A DNA stretch of 64,000 nt from Mycobacterium triplex (GCF_000689255.1 NZ_HG964446.1:4093719-4157718); one strand, 5' to 3'; counted from the first letter of the stretch, positions 53,467 to 62,991 are shown. Program-made: numbers and translations. Notes: generated by a model from the sequence alone, not told the origin.

Positions 53467-54890
53467 TCCGCTTCGTTGAGCGCGCTGTGGTGGCGACCCC
53501 ACACGAAGTAGAAGATCAACACCACGAAGATCCAGCCGCTGAACGCGATCCAGGTGTACCAGTGCAGGCTGGCCAGGATGTAGCCGCAGGCCAGCACCGA
53601 AAGCACCGGAGTGACAGGGTAAAAGGGGACTTTGAACGCGCGCGGCAGGTCCGGCTCGCGCACTCGCAGGATGATCACGCCGACCGCGACGATGATGAAC
53701 GCGGTCAGCGTGCCGATGGACACCATGTCGGCCAGTTTGTCCAGCGGGACAAGGCCACCCAACGCCCCGACGGCGATGGCCACGATCACCGTGTTCGACA
53801 CCGGGGTCATCGTGCGCGTGTTGATCGTCGCGAATCGTAAGGGCAGCAGCCCGTCGCGGCCCATCGCGTACAGGATGCGGGTCTGCCCGTACATCGTGAT
53901 CAGGGTGACGGTGAAGATCGAGATCACCGCGCCCGCGCACAGAATCGTGCTGGGCCAGCCTTGGTGCGTGACGTTGTCGAGGATGGTGGCCAGCCCCGCG
54001 TCCTGTTGCCCGGCGAAGGCCTGCCACGGTTGGGTGCCCAGCGCGGACAGCGCGACGAGCACGTAGACGGTGGTGACCGTCACCAGCGCGGCGATCAGGG
54101 CGCGCGGCATGGTCTTCTGCGGGTCCTTCACCTCGTCGCCCGCCGTCGACACCGCGTCCAGGCCGATGAACGAGAAGAAGATGGTGCCCGCCGCCGAGCC
54201 GATACCCGCAGCGCCGAACGGCGCGAAGTTCTTGAGTTCGTTGGCGTCGAAAGCGGTGAACGCGATGATCACGAACATGCCCAGCACGCCCAGCTTGATC
54301 AACACCATGATCGCGCCGACCCGCGCCGATTCGCTGGCCCCGCGGATCAACAGGATCGCACACATGACGGTGAGGATGACCGCCGGCAGATTCACATAAC
54401 CGGGGTTCGAATCCCACGGCGCGGCCGACAAGGTATGCGGTAGCTGGAATCCGAATAGGTTGTGCAGCAGCTTGTTGACGTAGCCGCTCCAGCCCACCGA
54501 CACCGCGGCCGTGGCCACCCCGTACTCGAGCAGCAGGCAGGCCGCGACCCCCATCGCGACGACTTCGCCCAGCGTCGCGTACGCATACGAATACGACGAC
54601 CCGGAAACCGGGACGGCCGAGGCCAATTCGGCGTAGCAGATGGCGGCGAGCCCGGCCGCGATCCCGGCGATGACGAACGAGACGATCACCGCGGGTCCGG
54701 CTTCCGGTACCGCTTGCGACAGCACGAAGAAAATGCCGGTGCCGACCGTCGAGCCGACGCCGAACATGGTCAGTTGGAACGTGGTGATGCCGCGTTTGAG
54801 GTGGTCTGCGGCCCCGTGCGCGACGGGCGCGCCGATCACCGGCCGGCGCCGCAGCATTTGTGCTGTCAGGCTGATCGAGCTCGCTGGCAA
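53463..54890 (-). CDS. rocE: Amino-acid permease, APC superfamily (RocE-like)
   Basis: A 475-residue transporter. TTG 54890 (then PASSISLTAQMLRRRPV) with GAGGGGGC just upstream fits the M. tuberculosis RocE length; a longer frame starts at 54962. It has 12 helices with the APC start FQLTMFGVGSTVGTGIFFVLSQAVPEAGPAVIVSFVIAGIAAGLAAICYAELASAVPVSGSSYSYAYATLGE and helix 6 region GTIFFSFIGLDAVSTAGDEVKDPQK. It probably takes up basic amino acids, arginine or ornithine, for the pathway encoded upstream in the operon. Confidence 0.88.
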   Translation of the reverse strand: MPASSISLTAQMLRRRPVIGAPVAHGAADHLKRGITTFQLTMFGVGSTVGTGIFFVLSQAVPEAGPAVIVSFVIAGIAAGLAAICYAELASAVPVSGSSYSYAYATLGEVVAMGVAACLLLEYGVATAAVSVGWSGYVNKLLHNLFGFQLPHTLSAAPWDSNPGYVNLPAVILTVMCAILLIRGASESARVGAIMVLIKLGVLGMFVIIAFTAFDANELKNFAPFGAAGIGSAAGTIFFSFIGLDAVSTAGDEVKDPQKTMPRALIAALVTVTTVYVLVALSALGTQPWQAFAGQQDAGLATILDNVTHQGWPSTILCAGAVISIFTVTLITMYGQTRILYAMGRDGLLPLRFATINTRTMTPVSNTVIVAIAVGALGGLVPLDKLADMVSIGTLTAFIIVAVGVIILRVREPDLPRAFKVPFYPVTPVLSVLACGYILASLHWYTWIAFSGWIFVVLIFYFVWGRHHSALNEAD

Positions 54891-54918
54891 ATGCGCCCCC
54901 TCGTGCTGGATCAGCTGA

Positions 54919-56154
54919 TTATGCCCGCAAGACGGCCGCAAACTGGTCGATGGCCCAGTCAATCTCCTGCCCGGTGATCACCAGCGGCGGCGCGAACCGC
55001 AGCGTCGAACCGTGGGTGTCTTTCACCAGCACACCGCGCTCGGCCAGGCGCAGGCTGATTTCCTTGCCGGAGCCCAGGGCGGGCTCGATGTCGACGCCGG
55101 CCCACAGGCCGAAGCCGCGCACCGCGATCACGCCGTCGCCGATCAGGTCCCGCAAGCGTCGATGCAGGTGCGCACCCAATTCGGCCGAGCGGACCTGGAA
55201 TTCGCCGCGCGCCAGCATGGAGACCACCGTGCTGCCGATCGCGGCGGCAAGCGGGTTACCGCCGAACGTCGAGCCGTGCTCGCCGGGATGCAGCACGCCG
55301 AGGATGTCGCGGTCCGCGACCACCGCCGACAGCGGAACGACGCCGCCGCCCAGCGCCTTGCCGAGCAGATACACGTCCGGCACGACGCCCCAGCGGTCGC
55401 AGGCGAACGTGTAGCCGGTGCGTGCCAGCCCCGACTGGATTTCGTCGGCGATCATCAGCACGTTGTTGTCCGTGCACAGCGCGCGAACGGCCGGCAGGTA
55501 GTCGTCGGGCGGAACGATGATGCCGGCCTCGCCCTGGATCGGTTCGATCAGCACCGCGACGGTGTTCTCGTCGATCGCGTCGGCCAATGCCGCGACGTCG
55601 CCGAATGGCACCGCGCGGAACCCGGGTGTGAACGGGCCGAAGCCGCCCCGCGCCGTCGGGTCCGAGGAGAAGCTGACGATGCTGATCGTGCGGCCGTGGA
55701 AATTGTTCTCGGCCACCACGATGTTCGCGCGCCCTTCGGGCACGCCCTTGACGTCGGCGCCCCACTTGCGCGCCACCTTGAGGCCGCTCTCGACGGCTTC
55801 GGCGCCCGAGTTCATCGGCAGCACCATGTCTTTGCCGCACAGCTTGGCAAGCCCGGCACAGAACGGGCCCAGGTTCGCTGCGTGGAACGCACGACTGACC
55901 AGCGTGACGGTGTCCAGCTGGGCGTGCGCGGTCGCGGTGATCTCGGGGTTGCGGTGGCCGAAGTTGACCGCCGAGTACGCGGCCAGGCAATCCAGGTAGC
56001 GCCGGCCCTCGACGTCGGTGATCCAGGCACCCTCGGCGCTTGCCGCCACCACGGGTAGCGGCGAATAGTTGTGCGCTGCATACTTTTCGACGAGTCCGAT
56101 CGCGTTCTTCGTTTCGTTGCCGGCCAACGAAGTCGGGTGGTCGAGAATCGTCAT
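54919..56154 (-). CDS. rocD: Ornithine aminotransferase, intact
   Basis: A 411-residue class III PLP enzyme. It shows the class III pattern WITDVEGRRYLDCLAAYSAVNFGHRNPE, MNSGAEAVESGLKVARKWG, EPIQGEAGIIVPPDDYLP, DEIQSGLARTGYTFACD and the PLP Lys in YLLGKALGGGVVP. It converts ornithine and 2-oxoglutarate to glutamate semialdehyde and glutamate. M. tuberculosis carries this gene split into rocD1 and rocD2; here it is one frame. It starts in an ATGA overlap with the upstream amidinohydrolase. Confidence 0.92.
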   Translation of the reverse strand: MTILDHPTSLAGNETKNAIGLVEKYAAHNYSPLPVVAASAEGAWITDVEGRRYLDCLAAYSAVNFGHRNPEITATAHAQLDTVTLVSRAFHAANLGPFCAGLAKLCGKDMVLPMNSGAEAVESGLKVARKWGADVKGVPEGRANIVVAENNFHGRTISIVSFSSDPTARGGFGPFTPGFRAVPFGDVAALADAIDENTVAVLIEPIQGEAGIIVPPDDYLPAVRALCTDNNVLMIADEIQSGLARTGYTFACDRWGVVPDVYLLGKALGGGVVPLSAVVADRDILGVLHPGEHGSTFGGNPLAAAIGSTVVSMLARGEFQVRSAELGAHLHRRLRDLIGDGVIAVRGFGLWAGVDIEPALGSGKEISLRLAERGVLVKDTHGSTLRFAPPLVITGQEIDWAIDQFAAVLRA

Positions 56155-57029
56155 TCAAACACCTCCAATGTGCAGCACTTGACCGAACCGCCCCCCTTGA
56201 GCAGCTCGGAGAGATCGACGCCGACGGGCTTGAAGCCCACTGCTCGCAACTGTGCGGCGAAACCCGTTGCGGCCGAAGGAAGTACGACATGCAGGCCGTC
56301 GGATACCACGTTGAGCCCAAGCACGTAGGCGTCGGCGCTGCCCACCACGATGGCGTCGGGAAACAGTGCGTGCAGCTGATCCTGTGCCGCCGCGCTGAAC
56401 GCCGGAGGGTAGAACGCGATCGTGTGATCGTCAAGGACTGCGAGCGCGGTATCGAGGTGGTAGAACCGCGGGTCGACCAGCTCCAGCGAGACCACCGGCA
56501 TGCGCAGCGCCGCCGAGATCTCGGCATGGGCGCGGCGGTCGGTGCGAAAACCGTAGCCGGCCAACACCATTTCGCCGACCAGCAGCAGGTCGCCCTGCCC
56601 CTCGTTGACGTATCGGGTGGTGACGGGCCGGTAGCCCATCGACGTCATCCACTCGGCGTAGGCCGCCGCCTCGGCGGCGCGCTGCTCGTGGCGGAAGCGG
56701 GCGACGATGGCGACATCGCCGGCGACGAACCCGCCGTTGGCGGCGTAGACCATGTCCGGCAGACCCGATACCGGCTCGACGACGTCCACGCGATGGCCAA
56801 GTCGCAGGTAGGTCTCCCGAAGAGAATCCCACTGCGCGCATGCGACGGCGACGTCCACCGGCGCGCTGGTGTCCATCCACGGGTTGATCGCGTACTCGAC
56901 CGCGAAGTAGGTCGGCGGCGTCATCGCGTACCGACGTGTCTGGGCTGTTGCGGACCGCTTGGCGGCGGCGTCTTGCCATGCCTGCGGCCGGGTGCGCGGG
57001 GCCGGGTCGGCGACATAGTAATCCGTCAT
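56151..57029 (-). CDS. Arginine deiminase/DDAH-like amidinohydrolase (Rv2323c-like)
   Basis: A 292-residue pentein-fold enzyme. Family features: YAANGGFVAGDVAIVARFRHEQRAAEAAAY, the catalytic His region VDPRFYHLDTALAVLDD and the C-terminal active Cys in GGGSVKCCTLEVFE. It hydrolyses a guanidino compound, arginine or a methylarginine, so that ornithine or citrulline can be formed for RocD. The gene heads the operon amidinohydrolase-rocD-rocE and is divergent from the Lrp regulator. Confidence 0.88.
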   Translation of the reverse strand: MTDYYVADPAPRTRPQAWQDAAAKRSATAQTRRYAMTPPTYFAVEYAINPWMDTSAPVDVAVACAQWDSLRETYLRLGHRVDVVEPVSGLPDMVYAANGGFVAGDVAIVARFRHEQRAAEAAAYAEWMTSMGYRPVTTRYVNEGQGDLLLVGEMVLAGYGFRTDRRAHAEISAALRMPVVSLELVDPRFYHLDTALAVLDDHTIAFYPPAFSAAAQDQLHALFPDAIVVGSADAYVLGLNVVSDGLHVVLPSAATGFAAQLRAVGFKPVGVDLSELLKGGGSVKCCTLEVFE

Positions 57030-57151
57030 AGATCAAGGGTATTTTGGCGTCATCACACAATCAAACGCCGATTCTTGCGTGTCTATGAATGATCTATTGC
57101 GCTACAGTGTCACAGGCGGCGATTTCTTGCGTCAAGCCGGATTGGAGGCCG

Positions 57152-57598
57152 ATGGACCGCCTGGATGACACCGACGAGCGGATCCTCGCCGAGCTCACCG
57201 AGCATGCGCGGGCGACCTTCGCCGAGATCGGCGAGAAGGTGAATTTGTCCGCGCCGGCGGTGAAACGCCGCGTGGACCGGATGCTCGACAACGGCGTGAT
57301 CAGGGGCTTCACCACGATTGTCGATCGCAATGCGCTCGGCTGGAACACCGAGGCCTACGTGCAGGTGTACTGCCACGGCACCATCGCGCCCGATCAGTTG
57401 CGGGCGGCCTGGGTCGACATGCCCGAGGTGGTCAGCGCGGCGACGGTGACCGGGACGTCCGACGCGATCCTGCATGTGCTGGCCCGCGACATGCGTCACC
57501 TGGAGTCAGCGCTGGAACGCATCCGGGAGAGTGCGGACATCGAGCGCAGCGAAAGCATCGTCGTGCTGTCGAACCTGATCGACCGGATGCGGACCTAG
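57152..57598 (+). CDS. Lrp/AsnC-family regulator (Rv2324-like)
   Basis: A 148-residue regulator from ATG 57152 (MDRLDDTDERILAELTEHARATFAEIGEKVNLSAPAVKRRVDRM), whose first 60 residues are the AsnC helix-turn-helix. The C-terminal RAM domain (EAYVQVYCHGTIAPDQLRAAWVDMPEVVSAATVTGTSDAILHVLARDM) binds amino-acid effectors. It is divergent from the arginine-catabolic operon across 122 bases, so it likely controls that operon in response to arginine or ornithine. Confidence 0.88.
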   Translation: MDRLDDTDERILAELTEHARATFAEIGEKVNLSAPAVKRRVDRMLDNGVIRGFTTIVDRNALGWNTEAYVQVYCHGTIAPDQLRAAWVDMPEVVSAATVTGTSDAILHVLARDMRHLESALERIRESADIERSESIVVLSNLIDRMRT

Positions 57599-57643
57599 CC
57601 GGCCGCTGGCCGGCGTCCGCGACTCGAGCATCACGCTGGGGTT

Positions 57644-57703
57644 CGCGAGCGTAACGCCAGGCTGGGGTCGGACGCGATTTTCGGGCGTGGCGTTACGCTC
57701 GCG
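57644..57703. repeat. 60-bp intergenic inverted repeat (copy 2), possible bidirectional terminator
   Basis: Perfect 15-bp arms CGCGAGCGTAACGCC (57644-57658) and GGCGTTACGCTCGCG (57689-57703) with a 30-base centre, identical in arms and similar in layout to 16133-16192. It lies between the convergent Lrp and sulfatase genes. Confidence 0.85.
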
Positions 57704-57712
57704 GATTGACGG

Positions 57713-59503
57713 TTACGTGCGGCGGCCGAACCAGCGCGACAGCCTGGACTCCGATGCCGGCTGGCGAGTTGCGTAGGGCCACGGCCGGTTTCGTTCCGGC
57801 ACCGAACTCGCCCGGGCCTGTTTCAGCTGCATGCGCAGGTGCTGACGGAGATCGTGCAGGTCGGGATCCGTCCAGCGGTTGTCGGCTTCGATCGGGTCGA
57901 CGGTCAGGTCGTAGAGCTCCCATTGGTCGTCGAGCGGGGAGGTTCGATATGCCTCTCCCCCAAGGCCATTGGCGGCCAGATGGCGAACACCCGGTTCGGT
58001 CCAGGTACCCGGATCGTCGCAGGTGCGCACCAGCTTCCACAAATGTCCCGCACCGCGCGCCTCGTCGACCCGCACCACCAGTCCCTCGAAATTGGACGCG
58101 GTGTGCGCCGGGACCCGGATACGCAGCGGCGCGGGTGGATTGACCGTCTGCTTCAGCCGCCGCGCCAGACCCGACGCGCTGCTATCCCCTTCGAGCATGT
58201 TGTCGCGGGTCATCAGGTAGACGGCCCGGGCATCGTCGGCGGGTGCGCCGTCAACGACCGGCATGAGGTCGCGGCCCGGCAACTCGTGGACCTCCGAGAA
58301 CGACTCCGCAAGTGTGGCAGCCACTTCCGCGACGTCGACGCCGGCAGCCCCCAGCAGCGTCGGGACCAGGTCGACGTGCGATGTCGGAGCCGTGACAACC
58401 CGGGGCTGCGTCGCACGCGCACCGATGCGGGCGATGACGAACGGAACGCGGGTCGCCTCGTCGTAGAGGTTGAACCACTTCTGGTGCAGCCCGCCGTGGG
58501 CGCCCAGCAGGTCGCCGTGATCGGCGGTGCGCACCAAAACGGCGTCGTCCGAACCACCTTCGGTGACGGCCCGCCTGACGCGATCGATCGGTCCGTCCAC
58601 CTCGGCGTGCAGCCGGTAGTACAGGTCGCGGTAGCGCTGCGCGCCGCGCTCGTAGGTCCGGTCGATCGCGGGCGCCGGACCGTAGCCGGAGTAATAGGCC
58701 TCGCGGAAGGCGATCTGCGCGGCCGGTTTGGTCGACAGGTCTTCGTCGGCGGTGGGCGCCGGGGCGATCGGCGGCGGGTCCAGCGGTGACGGATTGACCG
58801 GACCGCGGCGCGACCACAACGGGAACAGCACGATGTCGTGCGGGTTGACGAAGCTGGCAACCAGCAGGAACGGACGCAACGCGGCGGAATCACCGGCGCG
58901 GCGGCGGGCGTACCGGTCGGTGAGCCAGGCGACGACACGATCGGCGATCAACGGATCGCGGCGAATGCCGGCGTTGGCCAACAGCGCCCCGTGCGGCTCC
59001 GGGCCGACCCATCCGGAAAAGCCATACGGTCCAAGCGGATCCGCGTCCAGGTAGCGCCGCACCGCGACCGGGTGGACGACGCCGTCATCGTCATTGGTCG
59101 CCAGCGGACGCCCGGTGTCGGAGTCGATGAGATCGGCGTGCGAGATGTGCCACTTGCCGTCGTAGTGCGTGTCGTAACCGGCCGCGCGAAACCAGTTGCC
59201 CAGGGTCGGCACCTCGCCGCGGCGCAGCCAGCGCATCCGCGAGTCCTCGGCCGTCTTTCCGATGCCGTCGGTCTGGGTGACGCCGTGCAGGTCCGGGTAC
59301 TGCCCGGTGAAGATGGTCGGGCGGCTGGGAACGCAGGCGAGCGAGCCGGTGTAGTGTCGGCCGAAGCTCACGCCATGGTCGTCGAACCACTTACGCCCCT
59401 GCAGTATTCGATCACGCCAGGCGAGCACGTCGGGCGTCTCGTACGGCGGTACCGCGCGTTCCTCATCGGTCATCAGGATGACGATGTCGGGCCGGTCAGA
59501 CAC
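57713..59503 (-). CDS. Sulfatase (alkaline phosphatase superfamily, formylglycine type)
   Basis: A 596-residue enzyme from GTG 59503 (then SDRPDIVILMTDEERAVPP), with GGAGAA 5 bases upstream. The formylglycine site is LACVPSRPTIFTG (C-x-P-S-R). Metal ligands appear in MTDEER, TADHGDLLGAHGGLHQK and the catalytic DGKWHIS. It hydrolyses sulfate esters in the cytosol; the natural ester is unknown. A formylglycine-generating enzyme is needed and not seen here. It overlaps the SRPBCC gene by 8 bases, so the two are coupled. Confidence 0.88.
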   Translation of the reverse strand: MSDRPDIVILMTDEERAVPPYETPDVLAWRDRILQGRKWFDDHGVSFGRHYTGSLACVPSRPTIFTGQYPDLHGVTQTDGIGKTAEDSRMRWLRRGEVPTLGNWFRAAGYDTHYDGKWHISHADLIDSDTGRPLATNDDDGVVHPVAVRRYLDADPLGPYGFSGWVGPEPHGALLANAGIRRDPLIADRVVAWLTDRYARRRAGDSAALRPFLLVASFVNPHDIVLFPLWSRRGPVNPSPLDPPPIAPAPTADEDLSTKPAAQIAFREAYYSGYGPAPAIDRTYERGAQRYRDLYYRLHAEVDGPIDRVRRAVTEGGSDDAVLVRTADHGDLLGAHGGLHQKWFNLYDEATRVPFVIARIGARATQPRVVTAPTSHVDLVPTLLGAAGVDVAEVAATLAESFSEVHELPGRDLMPVVDGAPADDARAVYLMTRDNMLEGDSSASGLARRLKQTVNPPAPLRIRVPAHTASNFEGLVVRVDEARGAGHLWKLVRTCDDPGTWTEPGVRHLAANGLGGEAYRTSPLDDQWELYDLTVDPIEADNRWTDPDLHDLRQHLRMQLKQARASSVPERNRPWPYATRQPASESRLSRWFGRRT

Positions 59504-59948
59504 GTGCGTTCTCCAATCGGTTAGCGAGCCCGGCAAGCATCGAATCGGACTGTCGTGCAACGACTTGACACACAAGGTGCTCGGCGAGCCGTTGCGGTAG
59601 GCGAGGCCCGATGTCGATCGTGGTGGTCAATCTCACGGTCACCGAATCGGCCGAGTTCGCCGCGAGTGTCCAGCGGTTGGCCACCCGGCGCAGCAGCCGG
59701 GGCAGGCCCTCGATGTCGTAGGCGAGCGCGTGGGGCGGGTCGAACTCGGTGATGCGCTCCACGAGGGTGTCGCGTTTGACTTGGACTCGCCGCGTCGTGC
59801 CGACCGCTGCTCCGTCGGCGCCCGAGGACAGGATGCACGAGTGGTCGACGTTGTCGGCCCACGAAACGATGGCCCCGAAGTCCGCCAGCACGTCCCAGAC
59901 TTCTTGCCCGCGAGCGGCAATGATGCGAGTGCGCTGAATGTCGGTCAC
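59496..59948 (-). CDS. SRPBCC/polyketide cyclase-family protein
   Basis: A 150-residue lipid- or ligand-binding START/Bet v1-like protein: QRTRIIAARGQEVWDVLADFGAIVSWADNVDHSCIL, then RVQVKRDTLVERITEFDPPHALAYDIEGLPRLLRRVANRWTLAANS and SVTVRLTTTIDIGPRLPQRLAEHLV. It has no catalytic signature; it may bind a hydrophobic molecule. It precedes the sulfatase with an 8-base overlap. Confidence 0.8.
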   Translation of the reverse strand: MTDIQRTRIIAARGQEVWDVLADFGAIVSWADNVDHSCILSSGADGAAVGTTRRVQVKRDTLVERITEFDPPHALAYDIEGLPRLLRRVANRWTLAANSADSVTVRLTTTIDIGPRLPQRLAEHLVCQVVARQSDSMLAGLANRLENARV

Positions 59949-59971
59949 GCGCTTACGCTACGCGAAGCCCG

Positions 59972-60826
59972 TCAAATCGGGGTGATATGCAGCATCGTCT
60001 CGAGCACCACCGAGGCGGCGCCGGCCGCGCCAAAGAGGGCCAGGGTCACCCAGTCCGCCAGTTTGGGCCGGGCCGGGGAGGCCGACAGCTGGCCCGCCCC
60101 GCCGCGGGCGGTGATCGCATCGCCCATCTCGTCGGCGCGCCGCAATGTCACGACCATGGCCGTCGCGAGCAGGTCGATCAGCTCACGGCCCTGCTGCTGG
60201 CGCCGGGCCCGGCGCGTGGGCGGCGCCTCTTTGGGGCGCAGCCGGCGGGCGGCGTAGAGCACCTGGAATTCCTCGATCAACATCGGGAAGGCGCGCAACG
60301 CGAGGGCCAACGCCGCCGCCCATTCGTCGACCGGGATCCGGAATATCTTGAGCGGCCGGCCCAAAGTTGCCAGTGCGGGCCCGATTTCGGCGACATTTGT
60401 CGTCCAGGACACGATCGCCCCGAGGGTGAGCAGCAGGATCGTCAGCGCGGTCATCCGCAGGAAGTGCAGCGATCCGCCCAGGCCGACGTGCAGCCCGGCC
60501 ACCGACACCACTGGACTACCGCCGGCCAGCGCGGCCGTCACAAAGCCCAGCGCGATGACGAGCCACAGCCAACGCGGCACCGTAGGCAGCGCACCGCGTG
60601 GAATGTGGGCGAGCCGGACGGCCGCCACCGTCAGGCCGCCGAGCAGTCCGATGGTCACCCAACCCGGATAGAAGGTCAGCAGCACCGCGGTGCCGACGAC
60701 GACCAGAAGTTTGGTGCCGGCCCACAACTTGTGCATCGCGGTGTTTCCGGGCACCGGAACCAAAAGCACCACCGGACGCGCAGGACGCTTCGTCTGGGCC
60801 TTGGCCGGTGACTCAGTCGCGGTCAC
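59972..60826 (-). CDS. ECF transporter transmembrane component EcfT (Rv2325c-like)
   Basis: A 284-residue membrane protein with five or six helices (LWAGTKLLVVVGTAVLLTFYPGWVTIGLLGGLTVAAVRL at the start, ILLLTLGAIVSWTT further on). The EcfT signature A-R-x motifs are visible in ALALRAFPMLIEEFQVLYAARRLRP and ATAMVVTLRRADEMGDAITARG. It couples the ATPase of the next gene to a vitamin-type S component. It ends in an ATGA-type 4-base overlap with the ATPase gene. Confidence 0.88.
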   Translation of the reverse strand: MTATESPAKAQTKRPARPVVLLVPVPGNTAMHKLWAGTKLLVVVGTAVLLTFYPGWVTIGLLGGLTVAAVRLAHIPRGALPTVPRWLWLVIALGFVTAALAGGSPVVSVAGLHVGLGGSLHFLRMTALTILLLTLGAIVSWTTNVAEIGPALATLGRPLKIFRIPVDEWAAALALALRAFPMLIEEFQVLYAARRLRPKEAPPTRRARRQQQGRELIDLLATAMVVTLRRADEMGDAITARGGAGQLSASPARPKLADWVTLALFGAAGAASVVLETMLHITPI

Positions 60827-62862
60827 GCCACACCCCCCGCCCTGGTCGGCACCGATTCCAGTACTCCGTCGCGCAGATGCAGGGTGCGCGGGCAGATCCC
60901 GTCCAGGCCGACGCTGTCGTGCGAAATCACCACCAGGGTCAGACCCTGCTCACGACGTAACCGGTCCAGCAGCGTCAGCAGGCCGCGTTGGCTGGCGACA
61001 TCCAATCCGGCCAAAGGCTCGTCGAGGATCAGCGCTCGCGGCGACCGCGCCAACAGTCCGGCCAGCACGACCCGACGCATCTGGCCACCGCTGAGCTGGT
61101 CGATGCGCCGTCGGGCCAACGCGGGCTGCAACCCGACCAGCCCCAATGCCGCGGCCACCCGGGCTTCGTCTTCGGGTGAAAAGCCCGCTGCCGAAGCCAC
61201 TTCCAGGTCGACGTGGCTGCGCATCAACTGCAGGCGGGCCGACTGGAACGCCAATGCGACCACGCCCACGTGCTCGTGGGTGGGCTCGCCGTCGATCAGG
61301 CAGGAGCCGGTGGTGGGGACGGTCAACCCGGCCATGATCCAGCCCAGTGTCGACTTGCCCGACCCGTTGTCGCCATGGATCAAGACACCGTCACCCTGCT
61401 CGGCGACGAAGTTGATGTCGCGCAGGGCGGTCTTGGCCCACGGTGTGCCACTGGCATATTCGTGCCCGACGCCGGCGAGTTCGATCGCTCCCGCGTCGTG
61501 CCGCCGCGCCGCCACCGCACCGGACACCGGTGCGTCGGCGATTCCCGCGCGGGTGTTGTCCGATGACTCGCTGAGGTTGATCATGCGGTCGGCGGTGGCG
61601 GCCTCGTTGTCGAAGTGGGTGATGTGCACCAGGGCGGTCCGGTGCCGCTTGGTCAGTCCCGACATCACGCCCAGCAGGGCATCGCGGCCCTGCTGATCGA
61701 TCATGGAGGTGACCTCGTCGGCGATGAGCAGTGCGGGTTCTCGGGCCAGTGCCGCGGCGAGTGCCAGGCGTTGCAGCTGCCCGCCGGACAAACTTGCCGT
61801 GTCGCTTTCGGCGAGGTCCTCGAGCCCGACCTCACGCAGCAACCGGTGCACATCGACCTTCGCGTCCGGCGGTAGGCCCCACACCACATCGTCGGCGACC
61901 CGGGTGCCCAGCACTTGGCTCTTCGGGTGTTGTAGGACAAGCGCGGTGCCGCCGAGTTCGCCCAAACCCACTGTGCCGGGCCGGTCTACGGTTCCCGAGG
62001 TCGGTCGCCGGCCGGCCAGGATCAGCATCAACGTCGTCTTGCCGGAGCCGTTGGCACCGGTGACCGCGACGTGCTCTCCGCCTCGAACTTCCAAGCTGAC
62101 TTCGGGCAGTGCGTCTTGAGCGGCCCTGGGGTAACGGAACCGCACCCGCTCCAGTCGCACCGGCACCGGACCGATCCGGGCATCGGCCGCCGCGTCGGTG
62201 TCGGGTGGATCCAGCTTGTGCACATCGGGGATGTCGCCCATCCGCTCCAGCAGCCGGGACAGCGCCGACCAGCCGATCAGCGTCACGATCACGACCACGA
62301 AAACCAAATAGGGCAACACCAGCCACGGCCAGTACTGCAGCCCCTCGGCGACATAGCGCTTCAAGGTTTCGGCGACATTCGGCAGATGCACCCAGCGCAG
62401 GAATGCGGCGACACCGTCGACGTTCGCGGTCAGCACGCCAAAGATCAACTGCCGCAACCGAGTCAGCACCGCGAATACGGCGACCCAGGCCGAACCCCAG
62501 ATCAATCCGGCGGCCAGCGAGGACAGGATCACGGTGGGTACCCCCCGGCCCTTCCGTTTGACGATTCCGCATATCCCCCCGACCCAGGCGGCGTCGACGA
62601 CCATCGCGGAACTGCCCAGCCCGGAGATCAGGAAGGCGATCACCGTCGCGGCGACGGCCGACGCGATCAGCACCCGAGGACGGAAGCGGTAGGCGAGCAG
62701 CCCCATGGGCACCGTGCCCAGCACCCCGAAGCCCTGAGCGAACGGGATGACCGCGGCGATGATTGCGGTCACCGAACAGAGCGCCCCCATCACCGCGGCC
62801 TGAGCTAATTCGTTCGGCTGCAGCGGACCTTTCGTACTGTGCCGAAGCGGGCGCGCGGTCAC
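60823..62862 (-). CDS. ECF transporter: S-component-like domain fused to two ATPases (Rv2326c-like)
   Basis: A 679-residue fusion. The N-terminal about 210 residues form an EcfS-like membrane domain (LAQAAVMGALCSVTAIIAAVIPFAQGFGVLGTVPMGLLAYRFRPR). Then two ABC ATPases: the first has Walker A VTGANGSGKTTLM, signature SLSGGQLQRLALAAALA and Walker B LLIADEV; the second has IHGDNGSGKSTLG, QLSGGQMRRVVLAGLLA and ALILDEPLAGLD. All parts for vitamin uptake except EcfT are on one chain. The substrate is unknown. Confidence 0.9.
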   Translation of the reverse strand: MTARPLRHSTKGPLQPNELAQAAVMGALCSVTAIIAAVIPFAQGFGVLGTVPMGLLAYRFRPRVLIASAVAATVIAFLISGLGSSAMVVDAAWVGGICGIVKRKGRGVPTVILSSLAAGLIWGSAWVAVFAVLTRLRQLIFGVLTANVDGVAAFLRWVHLPNVAETLKRYVAEGLQYWPWLVLPYLVFVVVIVTLIGWSALSRLLERMGDIPDVHKLDPPDTDAAADARIGPVPVRLERVRFRYPRAAQDALPEVSLEVRGGEHVAVTGANGSGKTTLMLILAGRRPTSGTVDRPGTVGLGELGGTALVLQHPKSQVLGTRVADDVVWGLPPDAKVDVHRLLREVGLEDLAESDTASLSGGQLQRLALAAALAREPALLIADEVTSMIDQQGRDALLGVMSGLTKRHRTALVHITHFDNEAATADRMINLSESSDNTRAGIADAPVSGAVAARRHDAGAIELAGVGHEYASGTPWAKTALRDINFVAEQGDGVLIHGDNGSGKSTLGWIMAGLTVPTTGSCLIDGEPTHEHVGVVALAFQSARLQLMRSHVDLEVASAAGFSPEDEARVAAALGLVGLQPALARRRIDQLSGGQMRRVVLAGLLARSPRALILDEPLAGLDVASQRGLLTLLDRLRREQGLTLVVISHDSVGLDGICPRTLHLRDGVLESVPTRAGGVA

Positions 62863-62962
62863 TTTCTCGATTGTGCCAGGCCTGTACAGGGTGCGCCCTC
62901 AGTTAGCGGCTCTTTGCTGGCCCGTGGCAATTCTGGGCACCAAGGTGATAGCCGTTGGTCTC

Positions 62963-62979
62963 GCATAGCAAAGCTATGC
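62963..62979. promoter_or_regulatory. Perfect palindrome GCATAGC-AAA-GCTATGC, MarR operator
   Basis: GCATAGC (62963-62969) and GCTATGC (62973-62979) form a perfect 7-bp inverted repeat with 3-base spacer, 13 bases before the MarR start codon. This position and size fit autorepression by a MarR dimer. Confidence 0.65.
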
Positions 62980-62991
62980 AAGCATGGACGG

